DNA of 64,000 nt from Actinacidiphila fildesensis (GCF_042652185.1 NZ_JBHSIX010000007.1), one strand, 5' to 3'. Positions 7,345 to 16,512 are shown, counted from the first letter of the stretch. Notes: generated by a model not told the origin, from the sequence alone. Numbers and translations are program-made.

Positions 7345-10300
7345 TCAATCGAGTGGAGCATCGTCGTTGCGCTTGCCCCCCGAACGGGTGGTTCCGGCCC
7401 CCGCACCGGCGGTCACCGCGTTCTTCCCGGCTCCAGGGGTCTCGAATGACTCCAACGCCTCCAGGACGTCCTGGACACGGGAGATCTCGGCATTGATGTC
7501 CTGTCGGCGGCGCACCAGGATCTCCAACTCGCGCTTCCCCTCGGTGACCGTACGCTCCGCCTCGGCACGGGCCTCCCCCTTGATCCGCTCGGCATCCCGC
7601 TCCGCGTCGGCCTTCTTCTGCTCGGCCTCCTTGAGCAGCCCCTCGGCCTTCTTCACGGCGGCGATCCGTACCTTGCTCGCCTCGGACGAGGCCATGGACT
7701 TGAGCTCCTCGGCCTTCGCCTCGGCCTCGGTGAGCTGCTCGGTGGCGGCCGCGACCAGCTTGTCGACCCGCTCGCCGGCTGTCCGCATCTGCTCGGAGGA
7801 CTCCTTGCGGGCCCGCTCGTGCAGCTCCTCGACCTCGGTCTCGACGCGGTTGCGCAGTTCCTCGGTGCGTTCTCTTATCGACGTGGCGTCCCGGCGCGCC
7901 TCGCCGAGCAGGGTGTCCGCGTCCGTACGGGCCCGCTCGACCAGTCCGTTGCACTCCAGCGTCGCCTCGGCGAAGATCCGTTCGGCCTCGGTGCGGGCGG
8001 CACCGACCATCGTGTCGGACTGCTCCTCGGCGGCGGCGCCGATCCGAAGCGCCTCGGCCTGCGCCTTGGCGATCAGCTCGTCCGCCTGCTCGGCGGCCTC
8101 GCTGCGGCGGCGGTTGGCGTCCTCGCGGGCCTCGTCGCGGATCCGGTCGGCCTCCGCGCGGGTCGCCTCCGACTCGCGCTCGGCGGTGTCCAGGGCGTCC
8201 TTGGCCAGGATGCCGAGACGTTCGGCCTCCTCGCGGGCCTTCGTGATCAGCTGGTCGGCCTGGCCGGCAGCGTCGGTACGGCGGCGGTTGGCGTCGTCAC
8301 GGGACTCCGTGCGCAGCCGCTCGGACTCGTCGATCGCCTCGGAAACGGTGCGTTCCGCCAGCGACTTGGCGGCGTCCGTCTCCTCCTTGGCGTCGCGGCG
8401 GACCCGCGCGGCGTCCTCGGCGGCCCGCTCCCGTTCGGAGTTGGCGTCCGCGTGCAGCCGGTCGGCCTCGCCCTGGGCCTCGGTACGCAGCCGGTCGGCG
8501 GCGTGCTCGGCGGCGGAGCGCAGTCCGGCGATCTCCTCGGCAGCCTGCTCGTGCAGATGCGCGACGGCGTCACGGACCTGCTGAGCGGTCTGCTCGGCGG
8601 CGGCGACCAGTTCGGTGGCACGCGATTCGGCCTCGGCGACCAGCCGGTCGGCCTCGACCCCGGCCTCCTGGACCCGGGTTCGGGCCGACGCGAGCAGCTC
8701 CTCGCTCTCGCGGCGGGCCTGGGCCCGCTCCTGATCGGCCTCGCCGCGCGCGGCCGCGAGCAGTTCCTCGGCCTCGCGGCGGCGGCGGGCCGCCTCCTCC
8801 TGGGCGGCGGCCAGCGCCTCGCCGGCCTCGGTGCCGGTCCGCTCGGCGGCCGCGGCGGCCTCCGAGCGCAGCCGGTCCGCGGTCTCCTGCGCCTCGGTGC
8901 GCAGCTGTTCGGCCTCGGTCGCGGCGTCGGTACGCAGCCGCACCGCGATCGTCTCGGCCTCGGCGCGGGTCTGCGACGCGTCGGCCGCGGCCTCGTCACG
9001 CAGCCGTACCGTTTCGGCCTCGGCCTGCTCCTGCAGGACCCGGACCCGCTCCGCTGTCTCGTTCCGCAGCCGTTCCGCCTCGTCGGCGGCCTCGCGGCGC
9101 AGCCGTTCGGCCTCGCCACGGGCGTCGCGCAGCGCCTGCTCGGCGGTGGTGACGCGCTGCTCGGCCTCCTCGCGCAGCCGCACCAGGTCCGCCTCGGCGT
9201 CGGCACGCAGCCGCAGCGCGGTCTGCTCGGCCTCGCCGCGCTGCCGCAGCGCGTCGGCCTCGGCGTCGTCCTTGACCTGGCCGGCCTGCTGCTCGGCCTC
9301 GCCGCGCAGCGCGTCGGCCTCGGCGCGGGCCCGCTCCAGGGCCTCCTCGGCCTTCTTGTTCAGTGCGGAGGCACGCTCGGTGGACTCGGCCCGCATCCGG
9401 TCGGACTCGGCGGACGCGCCCTGGCGCATCTCGTCGCCGTCCGCCTTCGCCTTGGCCAGCAGGCCCTCGGCGGTCCTGGCGGCCTCCTCGATCTGCTGGA
9501 CGGCCTCACGGCGGGCCTCACCGCGGATCCGCTCGCCCTCGGCGACCGCGTCGGCCCGCAGCTGCTCGGCCTCGCCGCGCAGCCTGCGCGCCTCCTCCTG
9601 CAGCTCGACGGTCTTGGCCCGGTACTCCTCGGTGTCGTCCTGCGCGGCGCCGCGCAGCTCCTGAGCGGACGCCTCGGCCTGGCCGCGCAGCCGCTCGGCC
9701 TCCGCCTCGGCCTCGCCGCGGATGCGCTCGGCCTCCTCGGCGGCCGCCCGGGTGGTGGACTGGGCGTCCTGGGACGCCTTCGTCAGCACCTCCTCGGCGC
9801 TCCTGGCCGCCTGGGCCAGCTGCGCCGCGGCGTCCTCGGACGCGGCGGACCGCGCCGTCTCCTGGGCCTCGGCCCTGACCCGCTCGGCCTCGGCGACCGC
9901 GTCGGCCCGGACCTGCTCGGCCTCGGCCTTGGCGGCCTCCGACTCCTTGGTCGCCTCCGTCACCATGCGGGCGATCTCGGCGCGGGCGGTACGGGTGCGC
10001 TGCTCGTTCTCGGCCTCGGCGGTGGACAGCCGCTTCGAGGCGGCCGTGTTGGCCTCCTCGCGCAGCCGGTCGGCCTCGGCACGGGCCTCGCGCAGCGAAT
10101 CGTCCGCCTCGCGCATCCGCTCCTGGGCGAGCCGGGTGAGCTCGGTGGCCTCCTGGCGGGCCGCGTCGGACTCGCTGAGGGTGGAGGTGCGCAGCTGCTC
10201 GGCCTGGCTGCTGGCTTCCTGCGCCTGGTTGGAGGCCGCGTTCAGCAGCCGTTCCGCATCGGTCCTGGCCCGCCGCAGCAACTGCTCGGCCTCGGACTTC

Positions 10301-10896
10301 GCGGACTCCGCCTCTGCGGTGAGCCGCTCGCGGGTCTGCTCGGCGATCCGGGTCGCCTCGGCGCGGGCGGCGGCGAGCGCCGCCTCGGACTCGGCGCGGG
10401 TCTCGTCCAGCAGCCGGCGGGCCTGGGACTCGCTGCGGGCCCGCAGCTGCTCGGCCCAGGCCACGTTCTCGTTGACGTGGGTCTCGACGGTGGCCCGGCG
10501 CTCGCCCAGCTCCTCGTCGAGCTGACGGCGCCGGGCGACGGCCTCGGCATGCCATTCGGCCTCGAAGCGGGACTGGCGCTCGGCCTGTTCCTGCAGCAGG
10601 CGCTGGGTGGCGGCGCGCGCCTCGCGCAGCTCGCGCTCCGCGTCGGTGCGCAGCTGGTCCGCCTGGATCTGGGCGTTGCGCAGCAGCTGGTCGGCCTGGT
10701 GGCCGATGTTGTCGTAGGCCGGGCGGGCGGCGAGATTGCGGCGTGCCTCGTGAAGTTTGGCGCGCAGAACCTCGACCTGGTAGCCCAGGTCGTCGGCGTG
10801 CTCGACGGCCTTACCCCGCTCGGTGCGAAGCCGCTCCATCTCAGCTTCGAACAGCGAGAGGTGATCGTCGGCCTCGTAGCGGTCGTTGCCCCGCAC
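7345..10896 (-). CDS. scy: Scy, giant coiled-coil polarity protein, about 1183 aa
   Basis: Polarity scaffold protein that organises the tip-growth complex (with DivIVA and FilP) in Streptomyces hyphae. The N-terminus is globular with a short heptad region (residues about 10-45, FEAEMERLRTERGKAVEHADDLGYQVEVL). From residue about 70 to 1130 there is a long repetitive coiled coil with Ala-Glu-Arg-rich units such as AEAERLRGEAE, consistent with the hendecad-type repeat described for Scy. The C-terminal about 50 residues are Gly/Ala-rich. I chose the GTG at 10896 (VRGNDRYEADDHLS) because it matches the family N-terminus and the longer frame does not. From memory the S. coelicolor protein is about 1.3k residues, so this copy seems shorter by repeat loss. 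Confidence 0.93.
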   Translation of the reverse strand: MRGNDRYEADDHLSLFEAEMERLRTERGKAVEHADDLGYQVEVLRAKLHEARRNLAARPAYDNIGHQADQLLRNAQIQADQLRTDAERELREARAATQRLLQEQAERQSRFEAEWHAEAVARRRQLDEELGERRATVETHVNENVAWAEQLRARSESQARRLLDETRAESEAALAAARAEATRIAEQTRERLTAEAESAKSEAEQLLRRARTDAERLLNAASNQAQEASSQAEQLRTSTLSESDAARQEATELTRLAQERMREADDSLREARAEADRLREEANTAASKRLSTAEAENEQRTRTARAEIARMVTEATKESEAAKAEAEQVRADAVAEAERVRAEAQETARSAASEDAAAQLAQAARSAEEVLTKASQDAQSTTRAAAEEAERIRGEAEAEAERLRGQAEASAQELRGAAQDDTEEYRAKTVELQEEARRLRGEAEQLRADAVAEGERIRGEARREAVQQIEEAARTAEGLLAKAKADGDEMRQGASAESDRMRAESTERASALNKKAEEALERARAEADALRGEAEQQAGQVKDDAEADALRQRGEAEQTALRLRADAEADLVRLREEAEQRVTTAEQALRDARGEAERLRREAADEAERLRNETAERVRVLQEQAEAETVRLRDEAAADASQTRAEAETIAVRLRTDAATEAEQLRTEAQETADRLRSEAAAAAERTGTEAGEALAAAQEEAARRRREAEELLAAARGEADQERAQARRESEELLASARTRVQEAGVEADRLVAEAESRATELVAAAEQTAQQVRDAVAHLHEQAAEEIAGLRSAAEHAADRLRTEAQGEADRLHADANSERERAAEDAARVRRDAKEETDAAKSLAERTVSEAIDESERLRTESRDDANRRRTDAAGQADQLITKAREEAERLGILAKDALDTAERESEATRAEADRIRDEAREDANRRRSEAAEQADELIAKAQAEALRIGAAAEEQSDTMVGAARTEAERIFAEATLECNGLVERARTDADTLLGEARRDATSIRERTEELRNRVETEVEELHERARKESSEQMRTAGERVDKLVAAATEQLTEAEAKAEELKSMASSEASKVRIAAVKKAEGLLKEAEQKKADAERDAERIKGEARAEAERTVTEGKRELEILVRRRQDINAEISRVQDVLEALESFETPGAGKNAVTAGAGAGTTRSGGKRNDDAPLD

Positions 10897-10923
10897 TCCG
10901 CGGTCCCATCCGTCCCCTGGCGT

Positions 10924-10946
10924 TCTCACCCGCCAACCGGGTGAGA
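10924..10946 (-). terminator. Hairpin in the scy leader, likely mce terminator
   Basis: TCTCACCCG and CGGGTGAGA form a 9-bp perfect stem with a 5-nt loop. It lies between the mce stop and the scy start, 27 bp before the scy GTG. It may terminate mce transcription or attenuate read-through into scy. It lacks a T-run. Confidence 0.45.
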
Positions 10947-11071
10947 CTCTCCGGAGCCCTGTTCGCACAGAGCCCTACGGAGAAGTGTGTCTGATCCACG
11001 CCGTGGAGCGGGCCGGTACCCCACGCCCACCCGTCGGCTGGGCCACTCTACCGGCCCAAGGGGGGCTGGGG

Positions 11072-11500
11072 TCAGTGGTCCTTGGCGGCGGTGACCAGCT
11101 CGGTGAGGACACCATGGCAGTCCTTGGGGTGCAGGAACGTGATCCGTGACCCCATGGAGCCGATTCGCGGCTCTTCGTAGAGCACCCGGACGCCCTTCCC
11201 CGCGATGTCCGCGGCGTCGCCGTCCACGTCCGCGGTGCCGAAGGCGATGTGGTGCACGCCCTCGCCGTTCTTTGCCAGCCATTTGCCGACCGCGGAGTCC
11301 TCGCGGGTCGGTTCCAGGAGCTGGAGGTAGGAGGCGCCGCCGTCGGAGGTCTCGTTGATCTTGAGCATGGCCTCCCGTACGCCCTGCTCCTCGTTCACCT
11401 CGGAGTGGTGGACCTCGAAGCCGTACGTGGCGCGGTAGAACTCGACGGTGGCGTCGAGATCGAAGCACGCGATACCGATGTGGTCGATGCGAGTCAGCAT
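11072..11500 (-). CDS. mce: Methylmalonyl-CoA epimerase, 142 aa
   Basis: Interconverts (2R)- and (2S)-methylmalonyl-CoA, linking propionyl-CoA carboxylase to the B12-dependent mutase. It is a vicinal-oxygen-chelate (glyoxalase-like) fold of normal family length. Metal-ligand candidates are visible: His in IDHIGIACFD (residue 7), Gln in SYLQLLEP, His in GVHHIAFG and Glu in GVLTELV near the C-terminus. Strand pairs beta-alpha-beta-beta-beta are implied by the spacing. The gene is divergent from a thiolase-meaB pair 142 bp away, which supports a role in acyl-CoA metabolism. The ATG at 11500 is clear. Confidence 0.93.
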   Translation of the reverse strand: MLTRIDHIGIACFDLDATVEFYRATYGFEVHHSEVNEEQGVREAMLKINETSDGGASYLQLLEPTREDSAVGKWLAKNGEGVHHIAFGTADVDGDAADIAGKGVRVLYEEPRIGSMGSRITFLHPKDCHGVLTELVTAAKDH

Positions 11501-11575
11501 GGGAACAGTGCACCGCTACCTGACCCGGTAACGCAACGTGCGCGCGATCACACGTTCCGCCCGATGACCGCGCGC

Positions 11576-11600
11576 TTACCGCTCAGTACATTGACGGTAA
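11576..11600. promoter_or_regulatory. Inverted repeat in the mce/thiolase intergenic region
   Basis: TTACCG and CGGTAA are separated by 13 bp in the shared divergent promoter region, 43 bp upstream of the thiolase ATG. A TTGACG hexamer at 11591-11596 overlaps the right arm and could be a -35 element. It is a possible operator. No matching regulator is evident. Confidence 0.3.
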
Positions 11601-11642
11601 CCCTCGTTAACTTCTCTCTTCCTCTGCTGAAGGGGCCGCACC

Positions 11643-12839
11643 ATGAGCCAGCCACGTACGTCCGTGATCGTCGCAGGTGCCAGAACTCCCATGGGAAGGC
11701 TGCTCGGATCCTTGCGATCCTTTAGCGGCGCCGACCTCGGGGGCGTCGCGATCAAGGCGGCGCTGGACCGCGCGGGGATCGGCGGCGACCAGGTGCAGTA
11801 CGTCATCATGGGCCAGGTGCTGCAGGCCGGCGCCGGCCAGATCCCGGCCCGCCAGGCCGCCGTCAAGGGCGGCATCCCGATGAACGTCCCGGCCCTGACG
11901 ATCAACAAGGTCTGCCTGTCCGGCCTCGACGCGATCGCCCTCGCCGACCAGCTGATCCGCGCCGGCGAGTTCGACATCGTCGTCGCCGGCGGCCAGGAGT
12001 CGATGACCAACGCCCCGCACCTGCTGCCGAAGTCCCGTGAGGGCTACAAGTACGGCGCGATCGAGATGCTCGACGCGATGGCGTACGACGGCCTCACCGA
12101 CGCCTTCGAGAACATTCCGATGGGGGAGTCGACCGAGAAGCACAACACCCGCCTCGGCATCGGGCGTGCGGCCCAGGACGAGATCGCGGCCCAGTCCCAC
12201 CAGCGCGCCGCCGCCGCGCAGAAGAACGGCCTGTTCGAGGCCGAGATCACCCCCGTCGAGATCCCGCAGCGCAAGGGCGAGCCGGTGATCTTCAGCCAGG
12301 ACGAGGGCATCCGCGCCGAGACCACCACGGAATCGCTCGCCAAGCTCCGCCCCGCCTTCGCCAAGGACGGCACGATCACCGCCGGCACCTCCTCACAGAT
12401 CTCCGACGGCGCCGCCGCGGTGGTCGTCATGAGCAAGGCGAAGGCCGAGGAGCTGGGCCTGGAGTGGATCGCCGAGATCGGCGCGCACGGCAACGTCGCG
12501 GGCCCGGACAACTCGCTGCAGTCCCAGCCCTCCAACGCCATCGCGCACGCGCTGGCCAAGGACGGTCTGACCGTGCAGGATCTGGACCTGATCGAGATCA
12601 ACGAGGCGTTCGCCGCGGTCGCCGTGCAGTCGATGAAGGACCTCGGCGTGACACCTGAAAAGGTGAACGTCAACGGCGGTGCGATCGCCCTGGGTCACCC
12701 GATCGGGATGTCCGGGGCGCGGGTCGTCCTGCACCTCGCGCTGGAGCTCAAGCGGCGCGGCGGCGGAACGGGTGCCGCCGCGCTCTGCGGCGGAGGCGGC
12801 CAGGGCGACGCCCTGATCATCCGCGTCCCCGGCAAGTAG
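11643..12839 (+). CDS. Acetyl-CoA C-acetyltransferase (thiolase), 398 aa
   Basis: Biosynthetic-type thiolase that condenses two acetyl-CoA or cleaves acetoacetyl-CoA. The nucleophilic cysteine is Cys91 in INKVCLSGLDAIA. The His of GGAIALGHPIGMSGAR and the second catalytic Cys in ALCGGGGQGDA are present. The length is typical. AAGGGG lies about 9 nt before the ATG. It is followed 20 bp later by a meaB homologue on the same strand, so the two are likely co-transcribed. It is divergent from mce. The true substrate range cannot be read from the sequence. Confidence 0.92.
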   Translation: MSQPRTSVIVAGARTPMGRLLGSLRSFSGADLGGVAIKAALDRAGIGGDQVQYVIMGQVLQAGAGQIPARQAAVKGGIPMNVPALTINKVCLSGLDAIALADQLIRAGEFDIVVAGGQESMTNAPHLLPKSREGYKYGAIEMLDAMAYDGLTDAFENIPMGESTEKHNTRLGIGRAAQDEIAAQSHQRAAAAQKNGLFEAEITPVEIPQRKGEPVIFSQDEGIRAETTTESLAKLRPAFAKDGTITAGTSSQISDGAAAVVVMSKAKAEELGLEWIAEIGAHGNVAGPDNSLQSQPSNAIAHALAKDGLTVQDLDLIEINEAFAAVAVQSMKDLGVTPEKVNVNGGAIALGHPIGMSGARVVLHLALELKRRGGGTGAAALCGGGGQGDALIIRVPGK

Positions 12840-12859
12840 TAACGAGAGACGGAGCACTG

Positions 12860-13816
12860 ATGGTGGACGTCGCCACGCTGGTCGAGCAGGCGCGGGAGGG
12901 CAGGCCGCGGGCCGTGGCCCGGCTGATCTCGCTGGTGGAGGGGGCGTCCCCGCAGCTCCGGGAGGTGATGGCCGCGCTCGCGCCGCTGTCCGGCGGCGCG
13001 TACGTGGTCGGCCTGACGGGCTCGCCGGGCGTGGGCAAGTCCACCTCGACATCCGCGCTGGTCACCGCGTACCGCAAGCGCGGCAAGCGGGTCGGGGTGC
13101 TGGCGGTGGACCCGTCCTCGCCGTTCTCCGGCGGCGCGCTGCTCGGTGACCGGGTGCGGATGTCGGAGCACGCCTCCGACCCCGGCGTCTACATCCGCTC
13201 GATGGCGACCCGGGGCCACCTCGGGGGCCTCGCCTGGTCGGCGCCGCAGGCGATCCGGGTGCTCGACGCGGCCGGCTGCGAGGTGATCCTCGTCGAGACG
13301 GTGGGTGTCGGGCAGTCCGAGGTGGAGATCGCCGCCCAGGCGGACACCTGCGTGGTGCTGCTGGCGCCGGGCATGGGCGACGGGATCCAGGCCGCGAAGG
13401 CCGGGATCCTGGAGATCGGCGACGTCTACGTGGTCAACAAGGCCGACCGGGACGGCGCCGACTCCACCGCGCGTGAGCTGAACCACATGCTCGGGCTGGG
13501 CGAGTCACGCGGCCCGGGGGACTGGCGGCCGCCGATCGTCAAGACCGTCGCGGCCCGCAGCGAGGGCATCGACGAGGTCGTCGAGGCCCTGGAGAAGCAC
13601 CGCGCCTGGATGGAAGAGCACGGCGTCCTGGACGCCCGCCGCCGGCGCCGTGCCGCCAACGAGGTGGAGAACATCGCCGTCACCGCCCTGCGCGAGCGAA
13701 TCGGCGACCTGCACGGCGACCAGCGGCTCGACGCCCTGGCGGAACGGATCATCACGGGCCACCTGGATCCCTACACCGCGGCGGACGAACTGATCGAGAG
13801 CGTCACGCAGGCGTAG
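12860..13816 (+). CDS. meaB: MeaB, methylmalonyl-CoA mutase-associated G-protein, 318 aa
   Basis: P-loop GTPase of the G3E family (ArgK/MeaB/YgfD) that gates cobalamin loading and protects the adenosylcobalamin-dependent mutases. Walker A is GSPGVGKST (residues about 54-62). The base-recognition NKAD follows in VVNKADRDGA, with DPSSPFSGGALLGDRVRM between. The C-terminal helical region (residues about 250-318) is the dimerisation arm. A ribosome site (GGAG) precedes the ATG. It sits 20 bp after the thiolase gene and 16 kb from icmA, one of its plausible client enzymes. The methylmalonyl-CoA mutase genes themselves are not in this window. Confidence 0.92.
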   Translation: MVDVATLVEQAREGRPRAVARLISLVEGASPQLREVMAALAPLSGGAYVVGLTGSPGVGKSTSTSALVTAYRKRGKRVGVLAVDPSSPFSGGALLGDRVRMSEHASDPGVYIRSMATRGHLGGLAWSAPQAIRVLDAAGCEVILVETVGVGQSEVEIAAQADTCVVLLAPGMGDGIQAAKAGILEIGDVYVVNKADRDGADSTARELNHMLGLGESRGPGDWRPPIVKTVAARSEGIDEVVEALEKHRAWMEEHGVLDARRRRRAANEVENIAVTALRERIGDLHGDQRLDALAERIITGHLDPYTAADELIESVTQA

Positions 13817-13895
13817 GCTCCCGCCGCCACCTCAGCGGGGCAGTGACGCGAGAGCCCGGCCCCGCCCGCAAACCCAGCCCGCCTCGGGCAGGAAA

Positions 13896-14372
13896 TCAAC
13901 TGCGGCCGCGCGCCGAACGCAAGTGCTCCGCGATCGGCAGCAGCGCCTTGTGCAGCGCCGCCAGGTCCGCCGCCGGCAGCAGTCCGATGAAGTTCTCCCG
14001 GACCGACGCCACGTGATGCGGCGCGACCTTCCGCATCGTGTCCCAGCCGAGCTCCGTGAGCACGGCGTACAGCCCGCGCCGGTCGGACTCGCAGTTCTCC
14101 CGGCGGACCAGGCCGGTGCTCTCCATCCGGGTGACCTGGTGGGAGAGCCGGCTCTTGGACTGGAGAGTGACGCGTGCGAGATCGCTCATCCGCATGCGCC
14201 GGTCGTCGGACTCCGAGAGGTTGACCAGGATCTCGTAGTCGTTGTTGGTGAGGCCGAACGGCTGCAGGTCACGCTCCAGCTGGTGCATCAGCAGTCGGCT
14301 GACGTCGAGATGTGTGCGCCAGGCGCGCTGCTCGTCCTCGGTGAGCCACTTGGTGCCGTTCTCAGTCTCCAT
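13896..14372 (-). CDS. MarR-family transcriptional regulator, 158 aa
   Basis: Winged-helix dimeric regulator. The N-terminal helix region contains LLMHQLERDLQPFGLTNNDYEILVNLSESD, and the recognition helix lies in LARVTLQSKSRLSHQVTRMESTGLV (residues about 62-88), followed by a wing with RRENCESDRRG. The C-terminus is helical and mediates dimerisation. One Cys at about residue 94 could be redox-active, but there is no proof. The 10-bp palindrome beginning 10 bp upstream of the ATG is a good candidate for its own operator. It is convergent with meaB and lies downstream of the AIM24 operon. Confidence 0.9.
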   Translation of the reverse strand: METENGTKWLTEDEQRAWRTHLDVSRLLMHQLERDLQPFGLTNNDYEILVNLSESDDRRMRMSDLARVTLQSKSRLSHQVTRMESTGLVRRENCESDRRGLYAVLTELGWDTMRKVAPHHVASVRENFIGLLPAADLAALHKALLPIAEHLRSARGRS

Positions 14373-14381
14373 GTGAAGATT

Positions 14382-14391
14382 CTACATGTAG
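14382..14391. promoter_or_regulatory. Palindrome upstream of MarR gene
   Basis: CTACATGTAG is a perfect 10-bp palindrome set in an AT-rich stretch (TTC before, TTGAA after), 9 bp upstream of the MarR start codon. Such AT-rich palindromes are typical MarR operators, so autoregulation is likely. Confidence 0.55.
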
Positions 14392-14427
14392 TTGAAAACC
14401 GTACGAACGGCCCCCGTAGTCAACCGG

Positions 14428-15225
14428 TCACAGCCCGAAGCGCCGCTGCAGATCGCCCAGCTGACCGGGCAGCCGCGGCACCTGTCCCTGCTGGCCGCCC
14501 GGCGCCCCCGGCACGCCCGCGCCCGGCACGCCGGGCCCGGCGGAGGCCGGCACGCCGCCGGTCGCCGTCTCCGGCATCAGGACCTCGGTGGACTGCAGCA
14601 GCACCTGACCGGCCCCGACGAACTCGAACTGGTGCTCCTCGCCCGACGTCCCGCCGATCCCGGTCAGCGCCCGCAGGCCGCCCAGGACGCCGCGCATGTA
14701 GCCGTGGTCGTAGTGGTGGCAGGGGGAGGGGCAGTCCGCCCAGCCGACCAGCGCCTGCGGGTCCACCCGGATCGGCGGCTCCACGAAGTGCACGGCCCCG
14801 TTCGAGGCGGCGACGAACTTGCCGGTCCCGATCAGGGTGAGGAAGCCGGGGATGATCGACTGCTTGAGCGCCAGGCCCGGCTGGAAGGCCAGCAGGTTGC
14901 CCGACCGGATGGTCAGGTTGCCGTTCTCCAGGTCGAACGAGTTGACGTCGTACGCGCGGTCCGCGAGCAGCAGCTTGCCCTGGCCCTCGGCGACCACCCA
15001 GTCCGCGGCGTGCAGCGGCGAGTGGAAGTTGGTGGCGACCAGCCGGTCGAGCCGGCCGTGGCCGATGCCGTGGAAGTCGATCTGCCCGTAATAGGCGATC
15101 ATCTTCCCCTTCTGCAGGAACCACTGCCCCTTGAGCTCGACGCTGAACGCGTACGGGTTGACGTTGTCGTCCACCGGCAGCGTGTGCGGATCATGAATGA
15201 CGGGCCCACCGGCCATCGCGGTCAC
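14428..15225 (-). CDS. AIM24 family protein, 265 aa
   Basis: Beta-rich TRAP-like protein of the AIM24 family, with unknown molecular role. The body (residues about 1-210) contains repeated blocks such as KGQWFLQKGKMIAYYGQIDF and GNLLAFQPGLA. The tail is Gly/Ala/Pro-rich (residues about 215-255). There is no signal peptide. It is the last gene of a four-gene operon. Its ATG overlaps the stop of the preceding AIM24 gene by 4 bp, indicating translational coupling. In some actinobacteria such proteins occur as tandem copies. Confidence 0.85.
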   Translation of the reverse strand: MTAMAGGPVIHDPHTLPVDDNVNPYAFSVELKGQWFLQKGKMIAYYGQIDFHGIGHGRLDRLVATNFHSPLHAADWVVAEGQGKLLLADRAYDVNSFDLENGNLTIRSGNLLAFQPGLALKQSIIPGFLTLIGTGKFVAASNGAVHFVEPPIRVDPQALVGWADCPSPCHHYDHGYMRGVLGGLRALTGIGGTSGEEHQFEFVGAGQVLLQSTEVLMPETATGGVPASAGPGVPGAGVPGAPGGQQGQVPRLPGQLGDLQRRFGL

Positions 15226-15872
15226 AGCTTGTCCTCCGACGCCTGTACGTACACCGTGCCCTGGCCCGACAGTTCCAGCTGGAACGCCTCGCCCGAGCCC
15301 CGTCCGACCATGTCCCGCCAGCCCAGTGCCGTGGACAGCTTGTTGCGTACGTCGCCGCGGTGCGCGACGTACGCCTGCGGGTCGACGTGCACCGGGCCCT
15401 GGTGGGTGATCGGCAACTCGATGACGCCGCCGTGCGCCATGACGGCTACCGAGCCCTTGCCCTGCAGCGTGGTGGTGAACAGCCCCTGGCCGGTGACCTG
15501 GCCGCGGATCACGCCCATGACGCCGCCCTGCGAGCCCATGAACATCGTGGACTGCTGCAGCGTGCCGTCGAAGGCCAGCAGCCGGTCCGCCTCGACGTAG
15601 AGCGTCTCGCCGCTCAGGTCGATGGTGTGGATGTGGTGGCCGCCGTGCCCGAACATCACCGAACCCTGGCCCTCGACGGTCATCAGCGGCGTCGCCTCGT
15701 TGGCGACCCGCCGGCCGATCATCGAGGCGATACCGCCCTGGCCGCCCTGGATGTTCGGCGTGAACGACACCTCGCCGCGGTAGGCGAGCATCGCGCCGCG
15801 CTGGCTGAACAGCCGCTGGCCGGGCAGGATCTGCGCCTCGACCATCTTGGAATTGATCTTGGTGAACGGCAC
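15222..15872 (-). CDS. AIM24 family protein, 216 aa
   Basis: Second of three tandem AIM24 paralogues. I start it at the GTG at 15872 (VPFTKINSKMVEAQILPGQ). This overlaps the preceding gene's TAG (TAGTG), whereas the longer frame is antisense to nothing real and overlaps that gene extensively. Conserved blocks are RLFSQRGAMLAYRGEVSF, GETLYVEADRLLAFDGTL and HVDPQAYVAHRGDV. It shares DPQAYVAHRG/DPGAYVAHTG signatures with its neighbours. Function is unknown. The tight coupling suggests a heteromeric complex, which is inference. Confidence 0.85.
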   Translation of the reverse strand: MPFTKINSKMVEAQILPGQRLFSQRGAMLAYRGEVSFTPNIQGGQGGIASMIGRRVANEATPLMTVEGQGSVMFGHGGHHIHTIDLSGETLYVEADRLLAFDGTLQQSTMFMGSQGGVMGVIRGQVTGQGLFTTTLQGKGSVAVMAHGGVIELPITHQGPVHVDPQAYVAHRGDVRNKLSTALGWRDMVGRGSGEAFQLELSGQGTVYVQASEDKL

Positions 15873-16510
15873 TAGAGCTGTCCCCCGATCGTGTTGCGCT
15901 CGCTGGGCTGCACGTAGACCAGCCCCTCGCCCTCGAAACGGATCTGGAAACTCTCCCCGGATCCCTCGCCCATCACCGTCCGCCAGCTGATGCCGGTCTG
16001 GAAGTGCTGCTGCAGATTGCCGGTGTGCGCCACGTACGCGCCCGGGTCGACCTGCAGCGGCATGCCCGCCGAGACCCGCAGCACGATCGCCGGACCGTCC
16101 GAGGTGATCGCGGCCTGGCCGACGCCCTCGACGGTCGTGGTGAACAGGCCGTTGCCCTGGCTCGCGCCGCGCAGCCCGGTGAAGGTGGTGCCGGTGCGCA
16201 GCCCGGGGTCGGTCGCCAGCAGGTTGCTGGCCTCGACGTAGAGCTTCTCCCCGTTCAGCCGCACCAGGTTGATCTCGCTCGCACGGTCGGCGAAGTAGCA
16301 CGTGCCGTGCCCCTTCACCTCCATGACCTCCATGGATTCGCCGGTGAGCCGGCGGGTCACCATGCCGCGGATCCCCTCACCGCCCCCGGACATCTTTTTG
16401 AACGCCATCTGGCCGTCGTAGGCCACCATCGCGCCGTTCTTCGCCTTGACGGCGTCGCCGGTCATCTCCACGGCGAGTACTTTGCTGCCCTGCAATCGGA
16501 ACATGGCCAC
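15872..16510 (-). CDS. AIM24 family protein, 212 aa
   Basis: First of the three tandem AIM24 genes. Blocks are GAMVAYDGQMAFKK, EKLYVEASNLLA and VDPGAYVAHTGNLQQHF, and the C-terminus (FEGEGLVYVQPSE) is shared with the next paralogue. No signal peptide. It begins 2 bp after the end of the DUF2127 gene, so the operon order is DUF2127, AIM24, AIM24, AIM24. Molecular function is unknown. The name derives from a mitochondrial yeast protein with the same fold. Confidence 0.85.
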   Translation of the reverse strand: MAMFRLQGSKVLAVEMTGDAVKAKNGAMVAYDGQMAFKKMSGGGEGIRGMVTRRLTGESMEVMEVKGHGTCYFADRASEINLVRLNGEKLYVEASNLLATDPGLRTGTTFTGLRGASQGNGLFTTTVEGVGQAAITSDGPAIVLRVSAGMPLQVDPGAYVAHTGNLQQHFQTGISWRTVMGEGSGESFQIRFEGEGLVYVQPSERNTIGGQL

Positions 16511-16512
16511 GG

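Noticed and set aside
7819..10944. Very long open frames antisense to scy
   Set aside because: They mirror the repeats of scy in a high-GC sequence; composition is Leu/Gly-rich without domains. Only scy has the coiled-coil signature.
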